64,000 bases of DNA from assembly GCA_034044135.1 (NCBI GenBank), contig CP139021.1, forward strand, positions 5,161,635 through 5,225,634, given 5' to 3'. This document shows, one piece after another, positions 10,801 through 19,444 of this stretch (within the stretch, counting starts at the first letter, position 1; each line of letters begins with the position of its first letter). A model generated the notes under the pieces. It was not told where the DNA came from. It did not search any database and saw only the letters and a program-made list of their open reading frames with translations. Origin of the DNA: Flammeovirgaceae bacterium SG7u.111 (GTDB lineage: Bacteria; Bacteroidota; Bacteroidia; Cytophagales; Flammeovirgaceae). A program made the translations under genes and the position numbers.

Positions 10801-10970
10801 TTGACCTAGAAAGTACGTACGACAACTGTAAAAATGATTATAACCGACGTACTGAATTCAAATTTGTATACAGAGGCAGGGATGGGTATGTAATGGACTG
10901 CAACTGCTCCGATTCTATGTTGCACTACATTAAGCCAAGTACCGCCGAAGCAAAAGGCAACAAGAAATAA
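7833..10970 (+). CDS. PorE-like outer-membrane protein: TPR, PD40 propeller, carboxypeptidase-like domain, OmpA
   Basis: A 1045-residue protein with a signal peptide (1-24, ending ALAQ), TPR-like helices (about 28-340) and WD40-like PD40 blades (e.g. HPSFNKKGDKLYFSSD near 536, YFSSNRSGSMGGLDIY near 610). A carboxypeptidase-regulatory/CNA-B-like domain begins near 696 (DKRTGEPLVDASIM). The C-terminal OmpA peptidoglycan-binding domain (about 925-1025) contains SSHTDACPLNN and a final NRRTEFKF. This order matches PorE of the T9SS, which anchors the machinery to peptidoglycan. It is third in the operon after the adhesin and SprF-like genes, with a 95-base gap. The OmpA domain is divergent, so a paralogue of PorE serving this adhesin is also possible. 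Confidence 0.85.
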   Translation: MKIYFIRLMVCVGLIGFLLSPALAQDVNLRQEADSLFEAKAFKQAADLYKKLLKQPSEKDHAYEHLVASYDRMAEQLLSNDETTKEQFQAAAVYFDKGIKIQKKYGEGIPESEILSEQARNYTRIGRGLMDIREFQPAGRFLKKAIAICDKNDIVYPTTFMNERLAGCYIELGNFAAAKKYVYKIYEPQNLETIADSLYCKEGEYALAAKVYMLIKHDADLEKAKGCDLQIARCYWFLRDVQRAIDWYSRIITPEDVNSLEGDIVIRSRTDECLDLQAGQHIADDNEPTKLDILRFAQALLNGRGKYAEARSFFDNISVVLANDDITKEYKAIRNTYYVKKLGGYINTPNHEFSPAFHAKDSSIIFVSDRDPNNEKKDKVNNEVRKVSDLYKVKLMEEDFGGMFVWTDEYIRETKSTYSPGGSDPERAGNNLNLAPADSVAGVPERFFAIERELQYNEGPMTFYPNDPHKLIFTGNAYDSLKYLKKSAPGEKYKLNTLRLFLAEWNEADSAWQTSPLRFSGENSDILNSPKYNTGHPSFNKKGDKLYFSSDAPVPGSMGNSDIYVAQWDEGSKTWKNPINLDQPINSNGNEVFPFLHTNNTGSESLYFSSNRSGSMGGLDIYKSFKLRGSFTEPLNLADTVNMAYSLNSKKDDFGLILNENETYGFFTSDRDSAIIDGKYTNNDNIYKFKIAKLEVFVCDKRTGEPLVDASIMLHSDVNSTYYKDEPFYEAKPTNQYGKNLFLNFRLNEDFKIVAEAEGYLPDSVFTNTYIEKIPKDGIIRAMICLEKRPKAELIVLANIKSEQQIFVTFDSEPFSLGEGIGQGELYELFYQDGINFLAEIKPSGSNLFINLNSPFEVDSMENPERIKRLKDLLYDKKIDVEKVTIIRNIRYNFAVPDPRFPNRPVFENKLVKPETELAKITEIMKRFPDLDLKMSSHTDACPLNNENHRIYDNLALSNRRNAKATSFLLENDLKPSRIKRCAYEYEYPVDLESTYDNCKNDYNRRTEFKFVYRGRDGYVMDCNCSDSMLHYIKPSTAEAKGNKK

Positions 10971-11035
10971 CTATTAGTACAAAATCATCAAAAAGCTAAC
11001 TAAAATAACCATTTAATGACAAGTAGAAAAGCCCT

Positions 11036-11058
11036 TGCCTAAGGTGCTAGGCACTTTT
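11036..11058 (+). terminator. Terminator after the adhesin operon
   Basis: TGCCTA (11036-11041) and TAGGCA (11047-11052) form a 6-bp stem with a 5-base loop, followed by CTTTTT. It lies 65 bases past the PorE-like stop codon and before folA. Confidence 0.5.
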
Positions 11059-11112
11059 TAAAAGATATCCTTACCTTTACTTCATATTCCTAAACCTTTC
11101 AATTTATTCCCT

Positions 11113-11604
11113 ATGCTTTTGACTATCATAGTTGCTGTTGCCAAAAATGGCGTTATCGGTGTAAACAATACGTTACCTTGGCGCTTATCTGCCGACCTCA
11201 AATTTTTTAAGCAGACAACCACAGGACACCATATCATTATGGGAAGAAAAACCTACGAGTCTATAGGCAAGCCACTGCCCAACCGAACCACAGTGATTGT
11301 GACCCGTCAGAAAGCCTATTCGGCAGAGGGTTGTTTAGTAGCACACTCGTTAGAAGAAGGGGTTGAAATAGCAAAAAAGAATGGAGACGCAGAGGCTTTC
11401 CTGATTGGTGGTGGAGAGCTTTACCAGCAAGGGGTAACGCTTTGTGATAAGATACACCTCACCAAAGTGGACGCCAGTCCTGAGGGTGATGCATTCTTTC
11501 CTGAGCTTGATCCGAAAGAATGGCTAATAGTAAATGAAGAACAGCATAAAGCTGATGAGAAAAACCAGTTTGACTTTACCTTTGTAGAAATGAAAAAAGC
11601 CTGA
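11113..11604 (+). CDS. folA: Dihydrofolate reductase
   Basis: A 163-residue enzyme that reduces dihydrofolate to tetrahydrofolate with NADPH in the cytosol. Family motifs are complete: AVAKNGVIGVNNTLPWRLSADL at the N-terminus, with the WR-L-x-A-D substrate-site segment whose Asp is the proton-donor residue, then IMGRKTYESIG (cofactor site) and LIGGGELYQQ (glycine pair of the NADPH site). Length is normal. thyA, a frequent neighbour, is not present here. The gene is convergent with rpoD, leaving only 26 bases between them. Confidence 0.95.
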   Translation: MLLTIIVAVAKNGVIGVNNTLPWRLSADLKFFKQTTTGHHIIMGRKTYESIGKPLPNRTTVIVTRQKAYSAEGCLVAHSLEEGVEIAKKNGDAEAFLIGGGELYQQGVTLCDKIHLTKVDASPEGDAFFPELDPKEWLIVNEEQHKADEKNQFDFTFVEMKKA

Positions 11605-11630
11605 TAATTTCGGGTTTTTCTTTTTAGAAC

Positions 11631-12494
11631 TTACCCTAAATAGGGTTTTAAGGTTTTGCTGCGAGAGGTATGTCGCAATCTCCTTATTGCTTTTTCCTTA
11701 ATTTGCCTAACTCGTTCTCGGGTTAGATTAAAAGCCTCCCCTATTTCTTCCAACGTCATGGAAGTTTCCCCATTTAAGCCGAAGTAGAGTGTAATCACAT
11801 CGCCTTCTCTCTTACTGAGCGTAGAAAGGGCACGTTGAACTTCTCTTCGCAGCGAGTCGTTCATAAGCTCGGTATCGGGCTTTTTCCCTGTTTCGCTCTC
11901 CATTACATCGTACAAATTATTTTCTTCTCCCGACTTGAATGGTGCATCCATAGAAACATGGCGACCAGATATTTTCATAGTATCTACCACCTCATTGATG
12001 GTAACTTCCAATACTTCGGCGATTTCATCAGGCGATGGTTCACGCTCAAAGCGTTGTTCCAGTTCCGAAAACTTTTTAGAAATCTTATTGAGAGAGCCAA
12101 CTCTATTGAGTGGCAAACGCACTATCCGTGATTGCTCTGCAAGTGCTTGAAGAATCGATTGTCTTATCCACCAAACTGCATAAGAAATAAACTTAAAGCC
12201 GCGGGTCTCGTCGAAGCGTTGGGCTGCTTTTATCAAACCAAGGTTTCCCTCATTTATCAAGTCTCCTAATGAAAGGCCTTGATTTTGGTATTGTTTGGCA
12301 ACAGACACCACAAATCGCAGATTGGCTTTGGTTAGTTTTTCTAGTGCTAACTGATCTCCTTCCCTTATCCGCATGGCCAACTCCACTTCCTCATCGGGAG
12401 ATAGTAAATCTACTTTGCCGATTTCTTGTAAGTACTTGTCAAGTGATTGACTTTCACGGTTGGTGATCTGTTTACTTATTTTTAATTGTCTCAT
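11631..12494 (-). CDS. rpoD: Primary RNA polymerase sigma factor (RpoD/SigA type)
   Basis: A 287-residue sigma-70 factor. It has region 1.2 (about 15-48), region 2 with the highly conserved [20 protein letters not shown] block and [10 protein letters not shown] (-10 recognition and melting), region 3 (about 135-200), and region 4 with [19 protein letters not shown] as the -35 helix-turn-helix. It lacks the long region 1.1 and non-conserved insert of the E. coli protein. This short form is normal for Bacteroidota, whose housekeeping sigma reads TTTG/TAnnTTTG promoters. Start ATG at 12494. Confidence 0.93.
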   Translation of the reverse strand: MRQLKISKQITNRESQSLDKYLQEIGKVDLLSPDEEVELAMRIREGDQLALEKLTKANLRFVVSVAKQYQNQGLSLGDLINEGNLGLIKAAQRFDETRGFKFISYAVWWIRQSILQALAEQSRIVRLPLNRVGSLNKISKKFSELEQRFEREPSPDEIAEVLEVTINEVVDTMKISGRHVSMDAPFKSGEENNLYDVMESETGKKPDTELMNDSLRREVQRALSTLSKREGDVITLYFGLNGETSMTLEEIGEAFNLTRERVRQIKEKAIRRLRHTSRSKTLKPYLG

Positions 12495-12699
12495 TCCGCT
12501 ACCTAAAACTTTAAAGTGAATGTTCGTACAAAAACATCAACAACACTTCATCATAAGCTTTTAGAGGAAACTTACAGATGCCTAACCCCGAAGAGCATTA
12601 AATCCCTAGTATTTTATAAACGCATGGCGCTTTAAAAACAAAGAAACTCGTACTCTATTTATAAGTAATTGATTTAATACAAGACAAGTTTCAATTATA

Positions 12700-12764
12700 C
12701 TGGAAATTGTACAAAAAGTACAATTTCCAGCTTATTTTTTTGGTGCTTGCGGCAATCAAGCACC
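12700..12764. terminator. Two adjacent perfect stem-loops between pnp and rpoD
   Basis: CTGGAAATTGTAC (12700-12712) pairs perfectly with 12718-12730 around an AAAAA loop (13 bp). Immediately beside it GGTGCTTG (12742-12749) pairs with CAAGCACC (12757-12764). They lie downstream of pnp on the minus strand and probably form its transcript 3' end, although the long T run (12734-12741) between them favours the plus-strand orientation for the first hairpin. Confidence 0.5.
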
Positions 12765-12786
12765 GAATGGTATTTTATATAAAATA

Positions 12787-14952
12787 TTAGTTGCGAGGAG
12801 GCCTTCTCCTTCCGCCACCACCTTGAGGAGCTTTGTAACCCTCTGGTTTTGGCAGCAATACTTTTCTTGACAATCTGTATTTACCAGATTTTTTATCAAC
12901 TTCTACCAACTTCACTTTTATTTCCTCACCTTCTTCCATCACACCATCCATAGTTTCTAGCCTTTCCCAAGTAATCTCAGAAATGTGCAACAACCCTTCT
13001 TTGCCCTTCATAAATTCTACGAATGCTCCAAATGGTGTTATAGACTTAACGATTCCATCATACACAGTATCTACTTCAGGAATAGCAATAATTGCTCTAA
13101 TTCTGCCTAAGGCATCGTCCATAGAGTCGCCGTCAGTAGCAAATACATTTACTACACCACACTTTTCAGTTTCTTCGATCACAACCGTAGCCCCAGATTC
13201 CTTTTGGATCTCTTGGACGACTTTACCACCAGGCCCAATCAAAGCACCGATCATGTCTTTTTCGATCTCAACAATTACCGACCTTGGAGCGTGAGCTTTA
13301 TAATCTTCTCTAGGCTCGCTGATCACCTTGTTCATTTCGCCCAAGATATGCGCGCGACCTTCTTTTGCTTGCAACAATGCTTCTTTCAGCACATCATAAG
13401 ACAAACCATCAATTTTGATGTCCATTTGGCAAGCTGTGATCCCTTTTGCAGTACCAGTCACTTTGAAGTCCATGTCTCCTAAATGGTCCTCGTCTCCCAA
13501 AATATCTGAAAGGATAGCATACTTTCCAGTTTCAGGATCTGATATCATACCCATAGCAATACCCGATACAGGAGCTTTAACTTTTAAGCCACTATCCATC
13601 ATTGCCAAAGAACCAGCGCAAACAGTAGCCATTGAAGACGATCCGTTTGATTCCAAAATATCAGAAACTACACGAATTGTGTAAGGGTTATCCTCTGGCA
13701 ACATACCTACAAGTGCTCTGTACGCTAAGTTACCATGACCAACTTCCCTACGTCCTGGTCCACGGTTAGGTCTTACCTCACCAGTAGAAAAACCTGGGAA
13801 ATTATAATGAAGGATAAATTTGTTATATCCCTTGCGCATTGCGCTATCAATCATTTGCTCGTCAAGCTTGGTGCCCAAAGTAACAGAAGTTAGCGATTGG
13901 GTTTCACCACGAGTAAATACCGCTGAACCGTGTGCAGAAGGCAAGTAATCTACTTCCCCCCAGATAGGACGGATCTCGTTAAGAGCACGACCATCTAGCC
14001 TTCCACCTGTATTCAATACCAAATCACGACAAGCTTTCTTCTCAATAGACTTAAGGTAACGACCTATCAAGTCCATATCCAATGTATCATCGTCTTCTGG
14101 CAAAGATTCTAGGTACGCATCTTTTACCTCCGAAAATGCTTTCTTACGCAAGTCTTTGTTATTGATTTGCTTAAGAGCAACTTCGTAAAACTTATCGAAA
14201 AGCTCGTCCATCATTTTGGCTTTAAGCTCAGCATCTTCCTTATCGCCTGCATATTCACGCTTTTTGGTAGAGCCTACTTCTTCAGAGAGTTCTATCTGTA
14301 CTTGGCACTGTGTTTTGATAGCATCATGTGCTACTTGCAGTGCCTCAAGAATATCTTCCTCGCTAGATTCATCCATCTCACCTTCTACCATGGTAATGTT
14401 ATCAATGGTAGCAGCCACTATCAGGTTGAGGCTAGATTCTTCTATTACCGCAGGAGTTGGGTTTACCACGTACTCATCGCCGTGTTTCACTACCCTTACT
14501 TCTGAAATAGGACCGTTGAACGGAATATCTGAAACTGCCAAAGCAGCAGAAGCAGCAAGTGCCGCCAACTGGTCTGGAAGTGAATTTTCATCTGCCGAGA
14601 TCATTGAAATAAAGATCTGGGTTTCGCAGTGGTAGTCGTCTGGGAACATAGGCCTACAAGCCCTATCTACCAAGCGTGAAATCAATATCTCATAATCGCT
14701 CAGCCTGCCCTCACGCTTCAAAAAGCCACCAGGAATCTTACCTGCTGCTGCAAATTTTTCTTGATAGTCTACAGACATCGGCAAGAAATCAACTCCTTCT
14801 CTAGCTTCTTCATTTGCCACTACTGTTGCCAATAGCATGGTGTTACCCATTCTCACTACTACTGATCCGTCTGCTTGTTTGGCAAGTTTACCTGTCTCAA
14901 TTGAAATTACCCGTCCATCAGGCAACTCAAAACTTTTGTTTACTACTTTCAT
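12787..14952 (-). CDS. pnp: Polyribonucleotide nucleotidyltransferase (PNPase)
   Basis: A 721-residue 3'-5' phosphorolytic exoribonuclease. The domains are in the standard order: RNase PH-like domain 1 (about 10-145, with [20 protein letters not shown] and DRACRPMFP), an all-helical linker (about 235-310), RNase PH-like domain 2 (about 325-540, with [23 protein letters not shown] and the catalytic [16 protein letters not shown] aspartates), a KH domain (about 555-615, [16 protein letters not shown]), and an S1 RNA-binding domain (about 625-695, [17 protein letters not shown]). The tail is Arg/Gly-rich. It lies downstream of rpsO in the classic rpsO-pnp order but with an unusually long gap. 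Confidence 0.97.
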   Translation of the reverse strand: MKVVNKSFELPDGRVISIETGKLAKQADGSVVVRMGNTMLLATVVANEEAREGVDFLPMSVDYQEKFAAAGKIPGGFLKREGRLSDYEILISRLVDRACRPMFPDDYHCETQIFISMISADENSLPDQLAALAASAALAVSDIPFNGPISEVRVVKHGDEYVVNPTPAVIEESSLNLIVAATIDNITMVEGEMDESSEEDILEALQVAHDAIKTQCQVQIELSEEVGSTKKREYAGDKEDAELKAKMMDELFDKFYEVALKQINNKDLRKKAFSEVKDAYLESLPEDDDTLDMDLIGRYLKSIEKKACRDLVLNTGGRLDGRALNEIRPIWGEVDYLPSAHGSAVFTRGETQSLTSVTLGTKLDEQMIDSAMRKGYNKFILHYNFPGFSTGEVRPNRGPGRREVGHGNLAYRALVGMLPEDNPYTIRVVSDILESNGSSSMATVCAGSLAMMDSGLKVKAPVSGIAMGMISDPETGKYAILSDILGDEDHLGDMDFKVTGTAKGITACQMDIKIDGLSYDVLKEALLQAKEGRAHILGEMNKVISEPREDYKAHAPRSVIVEIEKDMIGALIGPGGKVVQEIQKESGATVVIEETEKCGVVNVFATDGDSMDDALGRIRAIIAIPEVDTVYDGIVKSITPFGAFVEFMKGKEGLLHISEITWERLETMDGVMEEGEEIKVKLVEVDKKSGKYRLSRKVLLPKPEGYKAPQGGGGRRRPPRN

Positions 14953-15758
14953 GTTTAATTAAAATAATCTTGATAATCAATATGATTTTTTGATGTGTTA
15001 TTTATTTCCACCTATTAAAATATAAATTCGTTTATGATTTTCTTGTTGGAGAGTTTTCTCTTGTAAACAACTAAGTATATTGTTACTTATGATGTCCTAT
15101 AAAAAATCAACACCATTTACAAGAGAGTTACTTGGGCAAAACACCCATAAATATCGTTTCCAACGTATGATACTACCAGGTTGCTGACCGATTTTGTCCT
15201 TCCTTAAGTTGTCTGTTTAGCTCGATCTAGGCGATTACGCCTTTACACTGGTGGTTTTTAATGAATTGCGGGGCTTTTACTGGTCAATTAGGAAGGTTGA
15301 TTTCCCCCATTTTCTTAGAGGGAGCCGCTTTTTTTCAATACCCAAACATATGGGTCATTTCTTCATCTTTTTTGTCGTTTTCTTTTTTCTTCTTTTCTTA
15401 AACATCTCAACAATTGGGAAGTCGTTTATCCCAATCTTTTTTATAGAAAGGCTTTTTTATTTTTCTCTAACTATCATCAGTTTTGCCTTTATACCTCCAA
15501 ATATATTTTTTTTATACTCAAACTAAAATGGTTTAGGGAAATTTCTCTTTCATTCTCCACAAAAAACGAGTAAAAAGTGCCAATAACTTTGTGGGAATTC
15601 CAATTGCCTTGCTGAGGGAAGGTGGGTGGGCAGGCTAAAAAAAGGAACAGGGAACTCCTAAAGAAGAATCCCCTGCTGGATTATTTTGGGAGTGTGTTTA
15701 TAAAAGAACACACATTAGAATATTTTTTTAGTCCTCAGGAATACTCCAAAGGGAAAAA
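14953..15758. other. Intergenic region between rpsO and pnp, 806 bases
   Basis: This is the longest gap in the housekeeping block. It holds a hairpin at 15693-15714 and otherwise no coding sequence I can support. A Phe-rich plus-strand reading frame at 15251-15526 looks like chance. A stretch of higher GC with short inverted repeats (15130-15320, including GGCGATTACGCC at 15232-15243) could be part of a structured pnp leader, as PNPase is often regulated through its 5' leader, but no known RNA family is recognised. Confidence 0.4.
15693..15714 (-). terminator. Hairpin downstream of rpsO
   Basis: GTGTGTT and AACACAC form a 7-bp stem with an 8-base loop 45-66 bases past the rpsO stop. There is no clear T run on the minus strand, so it may be an attenuator or 3'-end stabiliser rather than a full terminator. 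Confidence 0.35.
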
Positions 15759-16034
15759 TTACTTTCTGATACCTAATTCTTTGATGATAGCTCTGTAACG
15801 AGTAATATCTTTCTTGATCAAGTAATCCAACAATTTTCTTCTCTTACCAACAAGCATCAAAAGACCTCTACGAGTAGAAGCATCTTTCTTGTTTTCTTTC
15901 AAATGCTCAGTCAAGTGACTGATTCTGTGTGTAAAAAGAGCAATTTGAGCCTCAGGTGAACCTGTATCCGCTGCCGATTTATTAAAACCGTGCTTCTCGA
16001 AAATCTCTGCCTTCGTTTCTTTTTCTAGGTACAT
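15759..16034 (-). CDS. rpsO: 30S ribosomal protein S15
   Basis: A 91-residue small-subunit protein that binds the central domain of 16S rRNA. It shows the S15 signatures [28 protein letters not shown] and [18 protein letters not shown]. Length is normal (about 89). An ideal Bacteroidota promoter lies 54-84 bases upstream of its ATG. Confidence 0.97.
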   Translation of the reverse strand: MYLEKETKAEIFEKHGFNKSAADTGSPEAQIALFTHRISHLTEHLKENKKDASTRRGLLMLVGKRRKLLDYLIKKDITRYRAIIKELGIRK

Positions 16035-16087
16035 ATCAACAAAATCCTTATAAATGATTAATTCCTTGCCTTAAATAAAATTATCCG

Positions 16088-16118
16088 CAAAAGTAGCTTA
16101 TATATAGAAATAAACAAA
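16088..16118 (-). promoter_or_regulatory. Promoter of rpsO, Bacteroidota consensus
   Basis: On the minus strand TTTG (16118-16115) is followed after exactly 19 bases by TACTTTTG (16095-16088). This is a full match to TTTG-N19-TAnnTTTG, the consensus recognised by the Bacteroidota primary sigma factor. Transcription would start near 16080, giving a leader of about 45 bases. Confidence 0.75.
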
Positions 16119-16202
16119 CAGCTGTGCTATTAAATTAATGATTTCCTTCCAGAAAATGGCAATGTTTAGTTGCATAAAGCCGCAAATGATATAAAAAAAG
16201 CA

Positions 16203-16787
16203 CTATTGCCCTTTGCCTGTCGTAATTGCTTCCACTTCTTGCTTGAGCCGAGGCAGTATTTCTAGTTCGAACCACGGATTATTTTTTAACCAAAACCTAT
16301 TGCGGGGAGAAGGATGTGGCAAAACGAAGAAAGTAGGCAAATACTCTTCATAGTTACGCACCGTTTCCGTTAGGTTTTTCTTCCGCTTGGCTTGTAGATA
16401 ATAAGCTTGAGCATATTGCCCTATGAGCAAAGTGAGCCTAAGCTGCGGCATCTGGCTGAACAATGGCTCATGCCACAAGGAAGCGCACTCTGGCCTGGGT
16501 GGCAAATCGCCAGATTTTCCTTTGCCGGGGTAGCAAAACCCCATAGGCACTATAGCAACATGCTCTTTATCATAAAATAATTCATCGGTCATGCCTAACC
16601 ATTTCCGCAACTGCCTACCGCTTGGGTCGTTCCAAGGAATACCTGTCTGGTGCACTTTTGTTCCAGGTGCTTGCCCAATGATGACCAGCTTTGCCTCTGG
16701 ATGGGCAACCACTACTGGATTTGTGCCTAAAGGCAATTCAGCCTTACATATTTCACATTTTTTTATTTCAGAAAGCAATTTTTCCAT
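16203..16787 (-). CDS. Uracil-DNA glycosylase family protein with four cysteines placed for an Fe-S cluster
   Basis: A 194-residue protein of the uracil-DNA glycosylase superfamily. The active-site segment is IIGQAPGTKVHQTGIPWNDP (residues 36-55), followed by GRQLRKWLG. The C-terminal motif is LPHPSPRNRFW, matching the HPSP-x-x-N motif. Cysteines at 11, 14, 85 and 101 have the spacing of the 4Fe-4S cluster ligands of family 4/5 glycosylases. The protein probably removes uracil or related damaged bases. The first motif has Gln-Ala-Pro-Gly where family 4 has Glu-Ala-Pro-Gly, so substrate range is uncertain. It stands alone and is divergent from lysA. Confidence 0.8.
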   Translation of the reverse strand: MEKLLSEIKKCEICKAELPLGTNPVVVAHPEAKLVIIGQAPGTKVHQTGIPWNDPSGRQLRKWLGMTDELFYDKEHVAIVPMGFCYPGKGKSGDLPPRPECASLWHEPLFSQMPQLRLTLLIGQYAQAYYLQAKRKKNLTETVRNYEEYLPTFFVLPHPSPRNRFWLKNNPWFELEILPRLKQEVEAITTGKGQ

Positions 16788-16905
16788 CGTACAATCCTCT
16801 TCAAACTAATACAACTTATTACTGACTATCAACTATTTACACACAAATAAGATTTTTACTGCTGCTTCAACCGCATTTCTTGATAGGTTTTAATAATAAA
16901 CCACC

Positions 16906-16913
16906 TAGTTTTG
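16906..16913 (+). promoter_or_regulatory. Possible -7 promoter element for lysA
   Basis: TAGTTTTG fits TAnnTTTG. No good TTTG lies 19-21 bases upstream (only GGTTTT), so this is a half-match. It would give a leader of about 90 bases before lysA. Confidence 0.3.
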
Positions 16914-17008
16914 TGGTAATTTCATAAAATCTATAATCAAAAAAATCCTTCTAACACGAACAAGAAGGTAGTAAAACTTGGCCGCTTGGCCACTGTTAAT
17001 TGTAAATC

Positions 17009-18286
17009 ATGGAACTTAACGGAAACCAGTATCAAATCCAAGGGGTAAACCTCCTTGACATCGCCGAGGAGTTTGGAACTCCTGTCTATGTGTATGACGC
17101 GGAAAAAATCACTTCCCAAGTTGAAAAGCTCAAGAAGTCTTTTGACAAGAGTACATTAAAGATAAAGTATGCGATGAAATCTCTCTCTAACATCAGTATT
17201 TTGCAACTGATGCGAAAGGCGGGAACTGGGCTAGACGTAGTTTCCATCCAAGAAGCACAAATTGGCTTGAAAGCTGGCTACAAAGCTAGCGATATACTTT
17301 TCACGCCCAATTGCGTAGGGTTTGAGGAAATAGAGGAAGCAGTTGAATTGGGCTTAGCGATCAACATTGACAATATCTCTATCTTAGAGCAATTTGGACA
17401 CAAATACCATGGGACTGTTCCGTGTTGCATTAGGCTCAACCCGCACATTATGGCAGGTGGAAATGCTAAAATCTCCGTAGGACATTTGGACTCGAAATTT
17501 GGTATTTCCATTTTCCAACTCCGCCATATTCTCCGAGTTGTAAAAACATACGGGATAAAAGTAAATGGTCTACACATGCACACTGGCTCGGATATTTTGA
17601 ATAGCGAAGTTTTTTTACAAGGTGCAGAAATCTTATTTGATGCGGCTAAGGAGTTTAAAGACCTAGAGTTCATAGACTTTGGTAGCGGGTTCAAAGTGGC
17701 CTACAAAGAAGACGACGTGACCACAGATATGGAAGAGCTCGGCAAAAAAATACAAACTGCTTTCAAAAGCTTCTGCAAAGAATACGGAAGGGAGTTGGAA
17801 ATTTGGTTTGAGCCAGGGAAATTCTTGGTGAGCGAATCAGGCTTTTTCCTTACCAAAGCCAATGTAATCAAACACACTCCCTCAGCTGTATTTGTGGGGG
17901 TCGATTCGGGCTTGAACCACCTTATACGCCCAATGATGTACGACTCGTACCATGAAATAATGAATGTGAGCAACCCCCATGGGAAAAGCAGGATCTACGC
18001 AGTGGTTGGCTATATCTGCGAAACTGACACTTTCGGTTGGGACAGAAAGCTTAACGAAGTAAGGGAAAATGACATCATTGCCATCAAAAATGCGGGTGCC
18101 TATGGCTACAGCATGAGCTCTAATTATAATTCTAGGTTTAGACCTGCAGAAATATTAATTCATGAAGGCAAAGCTCATCTGATTAGGAAAAGAGAAAACA
18201 TGGATGATTTAATGCGCAATCAGGTAGATATTTTTGCCAATAAGGAGGTGGAATTAGCACCGGTAGAGGATTCTGCAAAGTCATAA
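17009..18286 (+). CDS. lysA: Diaminopimelate decarboxylase
   Basis: A 425-residue PLP enzyme of the alanine-racemase/ornithine-decarboxylase fold that converts meso-diaminopimelate to lysine. The PLP lysine lies in KIKYAMKSLSN (about residue 53). Other landmarks are HMHTGSDI (about 190), EFIDFGSGFKV at the phosphate-binding glycine loop (with GSG in place of the usual GGG), WFEPGKFLVSESG (about 270), the CETDTFG catalytic cysteine segment (about 337) and NAGAYGYSMSSNYNSR (about 363). Length is normal. The related carboxynorspermidine decarboxylases share these motifs, but the EPG and CE-x-D pattern supports LysA. Confidence 0.88.
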   Translation: MELNGNQYQIQGVNLLDIAEEFGTPVYVYDAEKITSQVEKLKKSFDKSTLKIKYAMKSLSNISILQLMRKAGTGLDVVSIQEAQIGLKAGYKASDILFTPNCVGFEEIEEAVELGLAINIDNISILEQFGHKYHGTVPCCIRLNPHIMAGGNAKISVGHLDSKFGISIFQLRHILRVVKTYGIKVNGLHMHTGSDILNSEVFLQGAEILFDAAKEFKDLEFIDFGSGFKVAYKEDDVTTDMEELGKKIQTAFKSFCKEYGRELEIWFEPGKFLVSESGFFLTKANVIKHTPSAVFVGVDSGLNHLIRPMMYDSYHEIMNVSNPHGKSRIYAVVGYICETDTFGWDRKLNEVRENDIIAIKNAGAYGYSMSSNYNSRFRPAEILIHEGKAHLIRKRENMDDLMRNQVDIFANKEVELAPVEDSAKS

Positions 18287-18308
18287 AGAAAACAAGCATT
18301 CTGTTAAG

Positions 18309-18341
18309 AGCCATTTCCTTTTTGTTGGAAATGGCTTTTTT
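18309..18341 (+). terminator. Terminator after lysA
   Basis: AGCCATTTCC (18309-18318) pairs with GGAAATGGCT (18327-18336), an 8-base loop, then TTTTTT. It is 23 bases past the lysA stop. Confidence 0.85.
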
Positions 18342-18430
18342 GGTATATTGAGCACAAGAATACGTGCCTGTCCCAAAAACAGGTGCTATAAAAAAAATAA
18401 CCATCAGGATCAGATAAACACAACAAACCT

Positions 18431-19360
18431 ATGTATGATATCTCAAGACTATTAGTCATTTTAGACAAAGATAAAGATGACGCCCAGCTGATAAAAAGTG
18501 TGGGAAATTTTTGTAAAAGAGCTCCTGTGCTGCAAGTTTATTTTTTGCATGTAGCAAAATCACTCGAAATCCCTGATGACTTGAAGGAAAAATACCCCAA
18601 CCTTTTAGCCCCTGTTGATGAAAGCATTCGGAAAGAAATAGAAACAGAGGTTGAAAAAAGCTTTATTGACAGCCCCGATGTAGCCATCGAAGTATTGGTA
18701 GAAGAAGGGAATGAGGTCAAAACTATCTTGAAAAAGATAAAGATCAAAGAAATAGACCTGACCATTATAAACCTTGACAAAGAAAATAAGAAGAGCACTC
18801 ACTTAGTTGAAAAAGTGGTTCAACTTGCGAAATGTAGCGTGGTGGTAGTTCCGAAAGATCGGGTGATTCACGATAGGGAAATCAATAAGATGTTGGTACC
18901 AATCGATTTTTCTGAGACTTCAAAAATGGCCGTGCAGATGGCATTAGCCTTCCAAAAAGGATTAGACAATGCTGAAATCATTTTCCAGCACGTGTATTCT
19001 GTCCCAGCTGGCTACCATACATCAGGCAAGTCTTACGAGGAGTTTGCTAAGGTAATGGAAGAGAATGCTAAGAAGATGCATAAAAAATTCACTGCAAACA
19101 TTGAAATGGGTGAAGTCAAATCTAAATGTATTTACACGCTAGATGAAAATGAAGAGCCTTCAGATAAAATCCATTTGGCAGCTTTGGAAGAAAAGGTGAA
19201 TGCTATAGCCATAGGTTCTAAGGGACGCTCAGGGGCAGCCTCTTTTTTACTTGGCAGTACTACAGAAAGGCTTCTTCGCTACCATGCAGACCTTCCTATT
19301 TTTGTGGTAAAAGACAAAAAAGAACAGTTTGATATATTTGATGCACTAAAGGCAATTTAG
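18431..19360 (+). CDS. Universal stress protein, two tandem UspA domains
   Basis: A 309-residue cytosolic protein of two UspA-like domains (about 1-145 and 150-300). The second has the nucleotide-binding signature GSKGRSGAASFLLGSTTER, of the G-x2-G-x9-G-S/T type found in ATP-binding members, and ends LPIFVVK. The first domain has lost this motif (LDKENKKSTHLVEKV), so it is probably structural. Tandem UspA proteins are induced in many bacteria by starvation or stress; the specific role is not deducible here. It stands alone, flanked by terminators on both sides. Confidence 0.85.
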   Translation: MYDISRLLVILDKDKDDAQLIKSVGNFCKRAPVLQVYFLHVAKSLEIPDDLKEKYPNLLAPVDESIRKEIETEVEKSFIDSPDVAIEVLVEEGNEVKTILKKIKIKEIDLTIINLDKENKKSTHLVEKVVQLAKCSVVVVPKDRVIHDREINKMLVPIDFSETSKMAVQMALAFQKGLDNAEIIFQHVYSVPAGYHTSGKSYEEFAKVMEENAKKMHKKFTANIEMGEVKSKCIYTLDENEEPSDKIHLAALEEKVNAIAIGSKGRSGAASFLLGSTTERLLRYHADLPIFVVKDKKEQFDIFDALKAI

Positions 19361-19383
19361 TTTGAGTACTTGCCCAGCAAATT

Positions 19384-19420
19384 AAAAATCCCCGAACATG
19401 TAACATGTTCGGGGATTTTT
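19384..19420. terminator. Bidirectional terminator between the usp gene and secG
   Basis: A near-perfect inverted repeat AAAAATCCCCGAACATGT / ACATGTTCGGGGATTTTT with a minimal loop and T runs in both directions, between the convergent genes ending at 19360 and 19445. Confidence 0.9.
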
Positions 19421-19444
19421 TTGAATTCTTTGAAAGACTAAATC

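Noticed and set aside
15232-15243. GGCGATTACGCC-like stem that might suggest a tRNA
   Set aside because: No cloverleaf, TTCRA arm or acceptor pairing could be built around it.
15251-15526. 91-codon Phe-rich plus-strand reading frame between rpsO and pnp
   Set aside because: Composition is that of translated T-rich non-coding DNA; no domain, no clear ribosome site, and it sits in an intergenic gap.
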